This document shows positions 1 through 6,169 of a stretch of 7,406 bases of DNA, piece after piece. The translations under genes were made by a program, and so were the position numbers. A model generated the notes under the pieces. It was not told the DNA's origin, made no database searches, and saw nothing but the letters and a program-made list of their open reading frames with translations. The stretch spans positions 1-7,406 of the forward strand of contig JAAYIB010000199.1 of NCBI GenBank assembly GCA_012744295.1. The letters are read 5' to 3'. The stretch is from Acholeplasmataceae bacterium. Its GTDB lineage: Bacteria > Bacillota > Negativicutes > Acidaminococcales > Acidaminococcaceae. How positions within the stretch are numbered: position 1 is the first letter of the stretch; the number at the start of each line of letters is the position of its first letter.

Positions 1-232
1 AGCTAATGAAAATAACCGGATTTTAGTCATTCAAATCGCCGGGCTGATAGCGAGGCGCATTGTCTCGTGGACAACTCTCGGCCACCATTTAGAACAGGGA
101 CAGTGTTACGGAATGATTAAATTCGGCTCCAGCACTGAGCTTGTCATGCCACGAAATGTTGAGATTCTCGTAAAAAAAGGAGACAGGGTAGAGGGCGGTC
201 TCTCTGTTATCGGGAGGTTCAAGGAGCAATGA
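1..232 (+). CDS. psd: Phosphatidylserine decarboxylase proenzyme, C-terminal part (5' truncated)
   Basis: Seen: an open frame enters from the left edge (first full codon at 2) and runs 76 codons to TGA at 230-232. It contains YGMIKFGSSTEL, the conserved C-terminal signature of the short (roughly 200-residue) Psd family. Known: the proenzyme cleaves itself between the Gly and the first Ser of the FGS motif (codons at 125-130). That Ser becomes the pyruvoyl cofactor at the start of the small alpha subunit. The mature membrane-associated enzyme decarboxylates phosphatidylserine to phosphatidylethanolamine. The upstream IARRIV and the downstream LPRN-like segment (VMPRN) followed by KKGDRVEGG also fit the family. 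The stop overlaps the pssA start as ATGA, so the two genes are probably translationally coupled and encode consecutive steps. Only about the last third is visible; the start and the remaining active-site residues lie outside the window. Confidence 0.93.
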   Translation, partial: ANENNRILVIQIAGLIARRIVSWTTLGHHLEQGQCYGMIKFGSSTELVMPRNVEILVKKGDRVEGGLSVIGRFKEQ

Positions 233-903
233 ATTACAGAAGCGCAATTGCCAATACCATCAGTTCAACAAATCTGCTTTTCGGAATCCTTTCCATTATT
301 GCAACCTTTGAAGGAAAGTTCACGATTGCCGCGCTTATGATTGTCCTTGCGGTAGTTGCGGATTCCTTGGACGGCAGGGTAGCAAGAGCTCTCGGCGTCA
401 GCGGTGAGTTCGGAAAAGAGCTTGACTCCCTGTGCGATGTTTGTTCCTTCGGCGTGGCGCCCGGCATCCTGATTTATCAGTATGCACTTGTGGATATCGG
501 TCTTGTTGGCAAGCTGTTGGCAGCCTTTTTCGCAGTTTGCGGAGCACTGCGTTTGGCAAGGTTTAATGTTAATGCGTCTGTTGTACAAGGTTATTTTGTT
601 GGTATGCCAATACCTGCCGGCGGTTGTATTGTTTCTGCCTACGTAATGTCCGGTTATCAGTTTTCAACAATCGTTGTTGCTTTAGGCACGGCAATTGTTG
701 CCGTCATTATGTACAGCGAAATAAAATTTCCTGATTTTAAGGGAAAAGGCAATCCGCTCTACCCACAGCCGGTAATTTTAGCTGTGGCAGCCGGTTTGTA
801 CATGCTTTATCAAAGACCCGTGGCCTGGCCTTTCGTCATTATGTTTACCTATACTCTCGCAGGAATGGCAAACCACTTGTACGTTAAATTAACAAACAAA
901 TAA
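229..903 (+). CDS. pssA: CDP-diacylglycerol--serine O-phosphatidyltransferase (phosphatidylserine synthase, type II)
   Basis: Encodes 224 residues. Known role: an integral membrane enzyme that transfers the phosphatidyl group from CDP-diacylglycerol to L-serine, giving phosphatidylserine and CMP. Seen: the complete CDP-alcohol phosphotransferase signature D-G-x2-A-R-x8-G-x3-D-x3-D at residues 48-70 (D48, G49, A52, R53, G62, D66, D70), plus the extra acidic D45. These Asp residues bind the divalent metals. Also typical are CGALRLARFNV near residues 104-114 and the GMPIPAGG segment that follows. Several hydrophobic stretches (about 15-27, 31-44, 96-107 and more toward the C terminus) fit the multi-pass topology. 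Length is normal for the Gram-positive type. Start: ATG at 229 overlaps the psd stop. GGGAGG at 212-217 lies 11 bases upstream, and AAGGAG at 221-226 lies only 2 bases upstream, so the first is the likelier ribosome site. Its product is the substrate of the adjacent Psd. Confidence 0.96.
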   Translation: MNYRSAIANTISSTNLLFGILSIIATFEGKFTIAALMIVLAVVADSLDGRVARALGVSGEFGKELDSLCDVCSFGVAPGILIYQYALVDIGLVGKLLAAFFAVCGALRLARFNVNASVVQGYFVGMPIPAGGCIVSAYVMSGYQFSTIVVALGTAIVAVIMYSEIKFPDFKGKGNPLYPQPVILAVAAGLYMLYQRPVAWPFVIMFTYTLAGMANHLYVKLTNK

Positions 904-920
904 TTGTTCGTACTGATTAC

Positions 921-927
921 AAAGGAG
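921..927 (+). promoter_or_regulatory. Ribosome binding site of the glycosyltransferase gene
   Basis: AAAGGAG ends 9 bases before ATG at 937. This fixes the start at 937 rather than at the in-frame TTG at 904, which directly follows the pssA stop and has no Shine-Dalgarno sequence of its own in the gap. Confidence 0.85.
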
Positions 928-936
928 TCTCTTTTA

Positions 937-2223
937 ATGACCGCTTATTTTGATTTAATCATGATTCCGCTGCAATTGCTGTTAGTTTTTTTCACAATAT
1001 ACTATTTTGTAATTTCTTTCTTCGGAATTTTTGGCAGAAAGCCGGATGTCAAAATTAAAACTCCGGAAAAAAACTTTGCGATCATTGTCGCGGCGCATAA
1101 CGAAGAAAATGTTATCGGACAGCTTGTGGAAAACCTCCATCTGCTAAATTATCCGGACAAATTATACGAAATTTTTGTTGTAGCCGATAACTGTCTTGAT
1201 AATACCGCTGCCATTGCACGGCAAGGCGGAGCAAAGGTGTACGAGCGCACCAACCAATTGGAAAAGGGGAAAGGTTTTGCCATGGAATGGATGTTTAACC
1301 ATCTGTTCCGAATGGAGCAAAAGTTCGACGCTGTTGTTGTTTTTGACGCCGACAATCTTGTACACCCAGACTTCCTGATGGAAATGAACAGTCGTCTATG
1401 CAAGGGAGAAAGACTTATTCAGGGTTATCTCGACTCCAAAAATCCTAACGATACCTGGGTTTCAGGGGTTTTTTCAATATCATTCTGGGTTGTCAACCAC
1501 ATTTGGCATCTTGCCAAGTATAATATCGGTCTTTCAAGCGTACTCGGCGGTACCGGCATGTGCATTTCGATGGACATTCTGCGCAAATACGGCTGGGGAG
1601 CCACCTGTCTGACAGAAGACATGGAATTTACAATGAAGGCCTTGCTGGAGGGTATTCCAACCACGTGGGCTCACGATGCCATTGTTTACGACGAAAAACC
1701 GCTAACCTTCATGCAGTCATGGAACCAGAGAAAAAGATGGTCGCAGGGACATTTTGACGTTGCAGGCCGCTATATTGGCAAACTGTTCAAGGAAGGCATT
1801 AAACAGCGCAACATTGTGATGCTTGACGGTATTGTGCATCTTTTCCAGCCTTATTTTCTGATATGTTCGAGCTTTTTTGTCATATCCAGCTACCTTTTCT
1901 CAATTTATCCTTTTTACACGAACATACTTTATTCCGTAATACCCTTTGAGGTTTGGACCATCATCGGTGTAGGCCAATATATCTTCCCGGTGATTGTTCT
2001 GGCAAAAATCAGGGCGTCCTTTAAATCATGGCTGTACCTGATTCTTTACCCGCTTTTCATTTACAGCTGGGTGCCAATAACCATCATCGGTTATCTCCAT
2101 CGACATGACCATGAATGGAGCCATACACTTCATACGAGGGGCATAAGTTTTAACGAAGTGTTAATACCGGAAACAACTGATCTGGGCCCCAAGCAGGTGA
2201 TTTTCACAAAGGATTTAAAATAG
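937..2223 (+). CDS. Membrane-bound family 2 glycosyltransferase (possibly glycolipid-forming)
   Basis: Encodes 428 residues from ATG 937. Seen: an N-terminal hydrophobic anchor (about 7-32) precedes a cytosolic GT-A domain. That domain starts at FAIIVAAHNEE (48-58) and has an acidic residue in VVADN (D84), the metal- and nucleotide-sugar-binding DAD motif at 137-139, the TED acceptor/catalytic motif at 226-228 (D228 the likely base) and QRKRW at 264-268. Strongly hydrophobic segments follow at about 301-325, 338-357 and 365-387. An EWSHTLHTR tail (393-401) resembles the ending of many BcsA-like and lipid GT2 enzymes. Known: this architecture (anchor, D-DxD-TED-Q/RxxRW, C-terminal membrane helices) occurs in processive polysaccharide synthases and in lipid glycosyltransferases such as the cyanobacterial monoglucosyldiacylglycerol synthase. 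Inference: its place 33 bases after pssA suggests a lipid acceptor, but the sugar and acceptor cannot be read from sequence. It is the last gene before the terminator. Confidence 0.88.
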   Translation: MTAYFDLIMIPLQLLLVFFTIYYFVISFFGIFGRKPDVKIKTPEKNFAIIVAAHNEENVIGQLVENLHLLNYPDKLYEIFVVADNCLDNTAAIARQGGAKVYERTNQLEKGKGFAMEWMFNHLFRMEQKFDAVVVFDADNLVHPDFLMEMNSRLCKGERLIQGYLDSKNPNDTWVSGVFSISFWVVNHIWHLAKYNIGLSSVLGGTGMCISMDILRKYGWGATCLTEDMEFTMKALLEGIPTTWAHDAIVYDEKPLTFMQSWNQRKRWSQGHFDVAGRYIGKLFKEGIKQRNIVMLDGIVHLFQPYFLICSSFFVISSYLFSIYPFYTNILYSVIPFEVWTIIGVGQYIFPVIVLAKIRASFKSWLYLILYPLFIYSWVPITIIGYLHRHDHEWSHTLHTRGISFNEVLIPETTDLGPKQVIFTKDLK

Positions 2224-2230
2224 CTTATTA

Positions 2231-2256
2231 AAACGGCCCGTAAGGGCCGTTTTTTT
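2231..2256 (+). terminator. Rho-independent terminator after the lipid/glycosyltransferase unit
   Basis: A perfect 9-bp stem pairs AAACGGCCC (2231-2239) with GGGCCGTTT (2244-2252) around a GTAA loop, a GNRA-type tetraloop. A run of seven T begins at 2250 and overlaps the 3' arm. It lies 7 bases past the glycosyltransferase stop codon and separates that unit from the SAM-salvage unit. Confidence 0.95.
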
Positions 2257-2258
2257 CT

Positions 2259-2286
2259 TTGACACTCCAAAACATTAGCTTATATC
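2259..2286 (+). promoter_or_regulatory. Candidate sigma-70-type promoter of the salvage operon (upstream candidate)
   Basis: A perfect -35 box TTGACA sits at 2259-2264, two bases after the terminator T-run. TATATC at 2281-2286, 16 bases on, is a mediocre -10 (4 of 6 matches). Initiation would be near 2293, giving a leader of about 60 bases before the TTG start at 2355. The perfect -35 and the position just after a terminator support it; the weak -10 limits confidence. Confidence 0.5.
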
Positions 2287-2313
2287 TGCATTCTTTAATT
2301 ATTTATGTTTTTA

Positions 2314-2322
2314 TGGTATTAT
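2314..2322 (+). promoter_or_regulatory. Alternative extended -10 promoter
   Basis: TGG directly followed by TATTAT (2317-2322, 5 of 6 matches to TATAAT) makes a TGn extended -10 element. The matching -35 region (2294-2299, TTTAAT) is poor, which extended -10 promoters tolerate. Initiation near 2329 would leave a leader of about 26 bases with the AAAGGAG ribosome site inside it. It could be used instead of, or together with, the TTGACA promoter. The stretch is AT-rich, so a chance match is possible. Confidence 0.35.
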
Positions 2323-2339
2323 TAATTGAAGTTTCATAC

Positions 2340-2346
2340 AAAGGAG
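2340..2346 (+). promoter_or_regulatory. Ribosome binding site that selects the TTG start of the HAD gene
   Basis: AAAGGAG ends 8 bases before TTG at 2355. The only in-frame ATG nearby (2313) has no purine-rich sequence upstream and would add residues ahead of the universally N-terminal FDLDGT strand. The TTG start is therefore favoured. Confidence 0.8.
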
Positions 2347-2354
2347 CACTTTCA

Positions 2355-3059
2355 TTGCAAATCAAAGGAGTTTTATTCGATCTTGACGGAACCCTCGTCA
2401 ACACTTCGGAATTAATCATTAAGACTTTCGAGCAAACAATAATGACCCACCTTGGTAAAAACCCTTCACAGGATGAAATTACACGGTACTTTGGACTGCC
2501 GCTCAAAGAATGCCTGAGGAAATTCGACGAAGAAAAAGCGGACGATATGATGGCCTTTTACCGAGAGTACAATACGAAACACCACGATCTTTTGATCAAA
2601 CCATTTCCACGAATCAGCGAGGCCTTGTCAATGCTGGAGGCAGATGGAGTCAAAATGGCTGTGGTTACCTCCAAGAAGCTGCCAATGGCCGAAAGAGGCT
2701 TGGCCTGCTTTGATCTTGGAAAATTCTTCTCCGGTATCATAGGTTTTGATGAATGCAGCAAGCACAAACCTGATCCGGAACCAATGCTTAAAGGAGCGGA
2801 ACTTCTTGGTCTTGCTCCGGAGCAGTGCATATGTGTCGGTGACAGTCCATATGATCTGCAAAGCGGCAGGACCGCCGGCTGCATGACTGCTGCCGTCAAA
2901 TGGACCTATTTTAATTGGGAGCAGATGCTGGCGCTTGCCTCCCCTGACTTCATACTGCAAACTTTACCGGATTTGGTTGGCATCGTCAAAAACTTAAATC
3001 AGAAGGGCGGGAAAGCATATGAGAAACATCGCAATTATCGGGGGAACAGGAATATATAA
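2355..3059 (+). CDS. HAD-superfamily phosphatase, PpaX/Gph-like
   Basis: Encodes 234 residues from TTG 2355. Seen: all four haloacid dehalogenase motifs. Motif I is FDLDGT (nucleophile D9, acid/base D11), motif II VVTSKK (T105/S106), motif III Lys138 in KHKPDP, and motif IV GDSPYD (D163, D167, Mg2+ ligands). A helical cap lies between motifs I and II (about 17-85), as in subfamily I phosphatases. The GDSPYD region followed by AG and AAVKWT resembles pyrophosphatase PpaX and phosphoglycolate phosphatase, which are usually about 215 residues. The substrate is not predictable. Odd: the last 14 codons lie inside mtnP in another frame (41-base overlap), so the C-terminal tail after about residue 215 is probably a non-conserved read-on. 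Context: first gene of the SAM by-product salvage operon. A role on a sugar phosphate, aldolase product or pyrophosphate of that pathway is possible but is inference. Confidence 0.85.
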   Translation: MQIKGVLFDLDGTLVNTSELIIKTFEQTIMTHLGKNPSQDEITRYFGLPLKECLRKFDEEKADDMMAFYREYNTKHHDLLIKPFPRISEALSMLEADGVKMAVVTSKKLPMAERGLACFDLGKFFSGIIGFDECSKHKPDPEPMLKGAELLGLAPEQCICVGDSPYDLQSGRTAGCMTAAVKWTYFNWEQMLALASPDFILQTLPDLVGIVKNLNQKGGKAYEKHRNYRGNRNI

Positions 3060-3816
3060 TCCTGAAGCTTTGTCAGGCTTCGAGGAAATAGTGGTTAATA
3101 CGCCGTATGGTCGGGTTAAGGCCAACAAGGGACAAATTGCCGGAAACTCGGTAACCTTCATAACACGCCATGGACTTGGTCATAAACTGCCGCCGCATAA
3201 AGTCAACTATCGGGCAAACATTTGGGCACTCAAAAGTCTCGGTGTAGAAGAAATATTTGCAACTACCGCAGTAGGATCACTTAATGAAAAAATGTGCGCC
3301 GGAGATTTCGTTGTCTGCGACCAATTGCTCGATTTTACGAAGTCTCGGGCAAACACCTTTTATGATGATGAAAACCACGGTGTTGCACATGTCGATTTTA
3401 CAAATCCTTACTGTCCGCGTCTGAGATCAGTGGTTATTGACTGCCTTGCCATGACCGGCAGCGCCTACCACGAATCCGGTACTTATGTTTGTGCTGAAGG
3501 TCCTCGTTTCGAAACAGCAGCGGAAATTAGAATGTATAAGATCTTGGGCGGAGATCTTGTGGGAATGACGAACGCCCCGGAATCGGTTCTGGCACGTGAG
3601 GCTGAAATTTGTTACGTTAATGTCTCTATAGTAACCAACATGGCTGCAGGCATTTCGCCCACACCTCTTTCTCACAGCGAAGTAGTAGCGGCAATGTCAG
3701 TCAGCATTACTAAAATGAATTCTCTGATTGCGGACTTTATTGAATATCGGGGAGAAGTCGATTCTTCCTGCACTTGTACCGAAGCAATGAAAGAATTCGG
3801 CGGGTTTAAATTATAG
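3019..3816 (+). CDS. mtnP: S-methyl-5'-thioadenosine/thioinosine phosphorylase (PNP/MTAP family)
   Basis: Encodes 265 residues, normal length. Known reaction: phosphorolysis of a 5'-methylthio purine nucleoside to methylthioribose-1-phosphate plus purine base, in the cytosol. Seen: the phosphate loop IIGGTGIY (T10), TRHG (R50, H51), TTAVGS (82-87), GPRFET (161-166), GMTNAPE (182-188) and VTNMAAGIS (205-213). C251-T-C253 near the C terminus recalls the CxC of some MTA phosphorylases. Odd: F164-E165 and N207 match the human PNP residues Phe200-Glu201 and Asn243 that read 6-oxopurines. MTA phosphorylases have Ser and Asp there. H219 lines up with PNP His257 (5'-OH contact), so a 5'-OH nucleoside such as inosine is also a possible substrate. 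Start: ATG 3019 gives the family N terminus MRNIAIIGGTG; a weak AGGGCGGG precedes it, inside the HAD gene, so coupling is likely. Family certain; purine specificity is inferred as hypoxanthine rather than adenine. Confidence 0.92.
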   Translation: MRNIAIIGGTGIYNPEALSGFEEIVVNTPYGRVKANKGQIAGNSVTFITRHGLGHKLPPHKVNYRANIWALKSLGVEEIFATTAVGSLNEKMCAGDFVVCDQLLDFTKSRANTFYDDENHGVAHVDFTNPYCPRLRSVVIDCLAMTGSAYHESGTYVCAEGPRFETAAEIRMYKILGGDLVGMTNAPESVLAREAEICYVNVSIVTNMAAGISPTPLSHSEVVAAMSVSITKMNSLIADFIEYRGEVDSSCTCTEAMKEFGGFKL

Positions 3817-3832
3817 GATCAGAGGTCAGAAA

Positions 3833-4891
3833 ATGATTTCAACAATGGTATGGCAAAACTTATGCCTTAGCCTTCTGGATCAGACCGGGCTGCCGCACAA
3901 AATCGAATACATAACTTGCGCCGATTACAGACGCGTCGCTACAGCAATCAAACGCCTTGAAGTTAGAGGCGCGCCCGCTATCGGAGCAGCGGCCGCCTTT
4001 GCGATGGTTCTTGCCTTTAACGAATATTCCCGGAAGGCTTTGAGCAAAGACTCGTTACTCAAAAGTTTGCTTGATGCCAAAAACGAGCTCGTCGCTACAC
4101 GCCCAACTGCCGTAAACCTTGAGTGGGCAGCAGATAAAATTTATGCCAAGGCTGAAAGCGCCTTGCTGAAAGAAATTGAATGGCCGGTTGTTGAGAGCGT
4201 CATCGAGGCAGAGGCTATCAAAATCCATGACGATGATATTAGCCAAAACAAGCTGATTGGAAACTTTGGGGCGGCCCTCTTACCGCAAGAAGCCGTTATC
4301 CTCACGCATTGTAATGCCGGTTCCCTGGCAACGTGCGGATGGGGTACGGCTCTTGGCGTAATAAGACAGGCACAAGCCGAAAACAAGGTTAAAATGGTTT
4401 ATGTAGACGAAACCAGACCATTACTGCAAGGCGCCAGACTGACTGCCTGGGAGCTTTTGCAGGATGGAGTTCCGGCAACCCTGATTACAGACAATATGGC
4501 AGGATGGACCATGAAGCAAAAACATGTAAACGCAGTTATCGTCGGTGCGGACCGCATTGCCGCCAACGGCGACACAGCAAACAAAATCGGCACATACGGC
4601 CTTGCCGTTCTGGCCAAATACCACGGCATACCTTTTTACATTGCCGCGCCATCAAGTACCTTTGATTTTGCCTGCCAAAGCGGACAAGCTATTCCGATTG
4701 AGGAGCGCGATGCTGAAGAAGTAAAGGAGTTTGCCGGTTTTAAGACAGCTCCCCAAGCAATTAATGGGTTTAATCCTTCCTTCGATGTAACGCCTAATGA
4801 CCTCATAACCGCAATTATTACAGAGCACGGCGTACTGCAGGCGCCCTTTAGCCTACATATACAAGACCTGCAGCAAAAAGTTAAGGAATAG
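3833..4891 (+). CDS. mtnA: S-methyl-5-thioribose-1-phosphate isomerase
   Basis: Encodes 352 residues. Known reaction: aldose-ketose isomerization of methylthioribose-1-phosphate to methylthioribulose-1-phosphate. The family is related to eIF2B regulatory subunits. Seen: LDQTGLPH (15-22), VRGAPAIG (44-51), THCNAGSLATCGWGTALG (158-175) with the catalytic Cys160, VDETRPLLQGARLTAWEL (191-208), GADRIAANGDTANKIGTY (238-255) with the catalytic Asp240, and APSSTFD (272-278). Cys160 and Asp240 fall at exactly the residue numbers of the Bacillus subtilis enzyme. Start: ATG 3833 lies 7 bases after AGAGG (3821-3825); the in-frame ATG at 3845 is too far from it. It starts 16 bases after the phosphorylase gene and uses that gene's product. 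Related isomerases also act on 5-deoxyribose-1-phosphate, which matters given the aldolase downstream. Confidence 0.97.
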   Translation: MISTMVWQNLCLSLLDQTGLPHKIEYITCADYRRVATAIKRLEVRGAPAIGAAAAFAMVLAFNEYSRKALSKDSLLKSLLDAKNELVATRPTAVNLEWAADKIYAKAESALLKEIEWPVVESVIEAEAIKIHDDDISQNKLIGNFGAALLPQEAVILTHCNAGSLATCGWGTALGVIRQAQAENKVKMVYVDETRPLLQGARLTAWELLQDGVPATLITDNMAGWTMKQKHVNAVIVGADRIAANGDTANKIGTYGLAVLAKYHGIPFYIAAPSSTFDFACQSGQAIPIEERDAEEVKEFAGFKTAPQAINGFNPSFDVTPNDLITAIITEHGVLQAPFSLHIQDLQQKVKE

Positions 4892-4907
4892 GGGAGAGAT
4901 TATCCGA

Positions 4908-6155
4908 ATGACTGAAAGCATAATTTATGATATAAACCTGGCAGCAGAGGGCAGGCAGAAAATAAACTGGGTCAAACAATACATGCCGATGCTGAACCAT
5001 CTGAACCGTCTCTACTCACAAACAAAACCATTTAAGGAAACCAACTTGGTTGTAACGATTCACCTCGAGGCAAAAACCGCTTATTTGGCGGAGGTTCTTC
5101 ACAATGCCGGGGCCAATGTTATTGTTACCGGGAGTAACCCTCTGTCAACGCAGAACGATGTCGCTGCGGCTCTTGTAAAAGAAGGAATTACAGTTTATGC
5201 AAAATATGACTGTTCGAAAGAAGAGTATGACACCTATCTTGACAAAGCCCTTGATCTGAAACCGGATTTATTGATTGACGACGGGGGAGACCTTGTGAAC
5301 ATGCTGCATACAAAAAGGGCTGACTTGATAGGAAGTCTGATAGGGGGCTCGGAAGAGACCACGACCGGCGTTAACCGTTTAAAGGCTTTATCAAATCAAG
5401 GCAAGCTTGCTTTTCCAATGATTGCCGTCAATGACTCCCATTGCAAGTATCTTTTCGATAATCGCTATGGTACCGGCCAGTCTGTCTGGGATGGAATCAT
5501 GCGTACCACCAACTTGTCAGTTGCAGGCAAAACCGTTGTCGTGTCAGGTTACGGCTGGTGTGGGAAAGGTGTAAGCATGAGGGCGAAAGGCTTAGGCGCC
5601 AATGTAATTGTCACAGAAATAGATCCGATTAAGGCAATTGAGGCGATCTTCGACGGGTTTCGCGTGATGACGATGGAGGAAGCAGCTTTGCATGGCGATT
5701 TCTTCGTTACCGTAACCGGCTGCAAGGATGTTATAGCCAAAAGGCATATGCAGCTTATGAAGGATGGCGCCGTTTTGGCTAATGCCGGACATTTCGACGT
5801 AGAGATCAATGTACACGATCTATATGAATTGTCGGTAAAACCGGTCTATGAAGCACGCAGAAACATTCTTGCCTTTACCTTGGCAAACGGAAGAAAAATC
5901 AATCTTTTGGGAGAGGGCCGACTTGTAAACCTTGCCTGCGGTGACGGTCATCCCATCGAAGTAATGGATTTATCCTTTGCAATGCAATTCCTCGCCATGA
6001 AATATTTATTGGACAACAAGGGAAAACTTCAAAATACTCTTTATACACTGCCGGCTGAACTTGACAAGAAAGTTGCCAGCTTAAAACTGAAAAGCAGCGG
6101 CATTAAAATTGATTGTTTGACAGACGACCAGGTCTTTTATCTAAATAACGAATAA
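4908..6155 (+). CDS. ahcY: S-adenosylhomocysteine hydrolase, short archaeal/Thermotoga type
   Basis: Encodes 415 residues. Known reaction: reversible NAD-dependent hydrolysis of S-adenosylhomocysteine to homocysteine and adenosine, relieving product inhibition of methyltransferases. Seen: DDGGDLVNMLH (124-134), EETTTGVNRL (149-158), NDSHCKYLFDNRYGTGQS (175-192) with K180, D184 and N185, the Rossmann loop GYGWCGKG (214-221), NAGHFD (292-297) and GHP (347-349). Odd: the adenine-side segment reads HLEAKTA (52-58) where the common bacterial/eukaryotic form has HMTxE/QTA, so Glu54 and Lys56 replace Thr and Glu/Gln. Asp346 stands where human SAHH has Met351. The C terminus stops at YLNNE and lacks the Lys/Tyr-containing tail (DHYRY) of long forms. 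These traits match hyperthermophile and methanogen enzymes, of which the Methanocaldococcus jannaschii protein prefers S-inosylhomocysteine. Start: ATG 4908, 9 bases after GGGAGAG. The gap from mtnA is 16 bases. Confidence 0.96.
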   Translation: MTESIIYDINLAAEGRQKINWVKQYMPMLNHLNRLYSQTKPFKETNLVVTIHLEAKTAYLAEVLHNAGANVIVTGSNPLSTQNDVAAALVKEGITVYAKYDCSKEEYDTYLDKALDLKPDLLIDDGGDLVNMLHTKRADLIGSLIGGSEETTTGVNRLKALSNQGKLAFPMIAVNDSHCKYLFDNRYGTGQSVWDGIMRTTNLSVAGKTVVVSGYGWCGKGVSMRAKGLGANVIVTEIDPIKAIEAIFDGFRVMTMEEAALHGDFFVTVTGCKDVIAKRHMQLMKDGAVLANAGHFDVEINVHDLYELSVKPVYEARRNILAFTLANGRKINLLGEGRLVNLACGDGHPIEVMDLSFAMQFLAMKYLLDNKGKLQNTLYTLPAELDKKVASLKLKSSGIKIDCLTDDQVFYLNNE

Positions 6156-6160
6156 AGGAG
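6154..6160 (+). promoter_or_regulatory. Ribosome binding site of the aldolase gene
   Basis: AAAGGAG overlaps the last two bases of the ahcY stop codon and ends 9 bases before ATG at 6170. It rules out the in-frame TTG at 6161, which directly abuts the site and leaves no spacer. Confidence 0.85.
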
Positions 6161-6169
6161 TTGTTTCGT

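Noticed and set aside
265..588. Minus-strand open frame of 107 codons opposite pssA.
   Set aside because: It lies over the catalytic signature of PssA on the other strand, and its Cys/Lys-rich product has no recognisable pattern.
904..936. In-frame N-terminal extension of the glycosyltransferase starting at TTG 904.
   Set aside because: It directly abuts the pssA stop without a ribosome site, while AAAGGAG at 921-927 is correctly spaced for ATG 937.
2259..2354. Longer HAD protein starting upstream of 2355 (for example at ATG 2313).
   Set aside because: No ribosome site precedes it, the added residues fall on promoter-like AT-rich DNA, and the family N terminus begins just before FDLDGT.
2287..2354. 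Possible SAM or SAH riboswitch in the leader of the salvage operon.
   Set aside because: The leader is short and AT-rich. I see no conserved SAM-I or SAH riboswitch core sequences and no second terminator hairpin before the gene.
2558..2960. Two overlapping minus-strand open frames opposite the HAD phosphatase.
   Set aside because: Both are shadows of a gene with all four HAD motifs, and neither has a convincing ribosome site or domain.
3000..3059. Frameshift or sequencing error joining the HAD gene to mtnP.
   Set aside because: Both proteins are complete in all their motifs and mtnP has its normal N terminus at 3019, so an ordinary out-of-frame overlap explains it.
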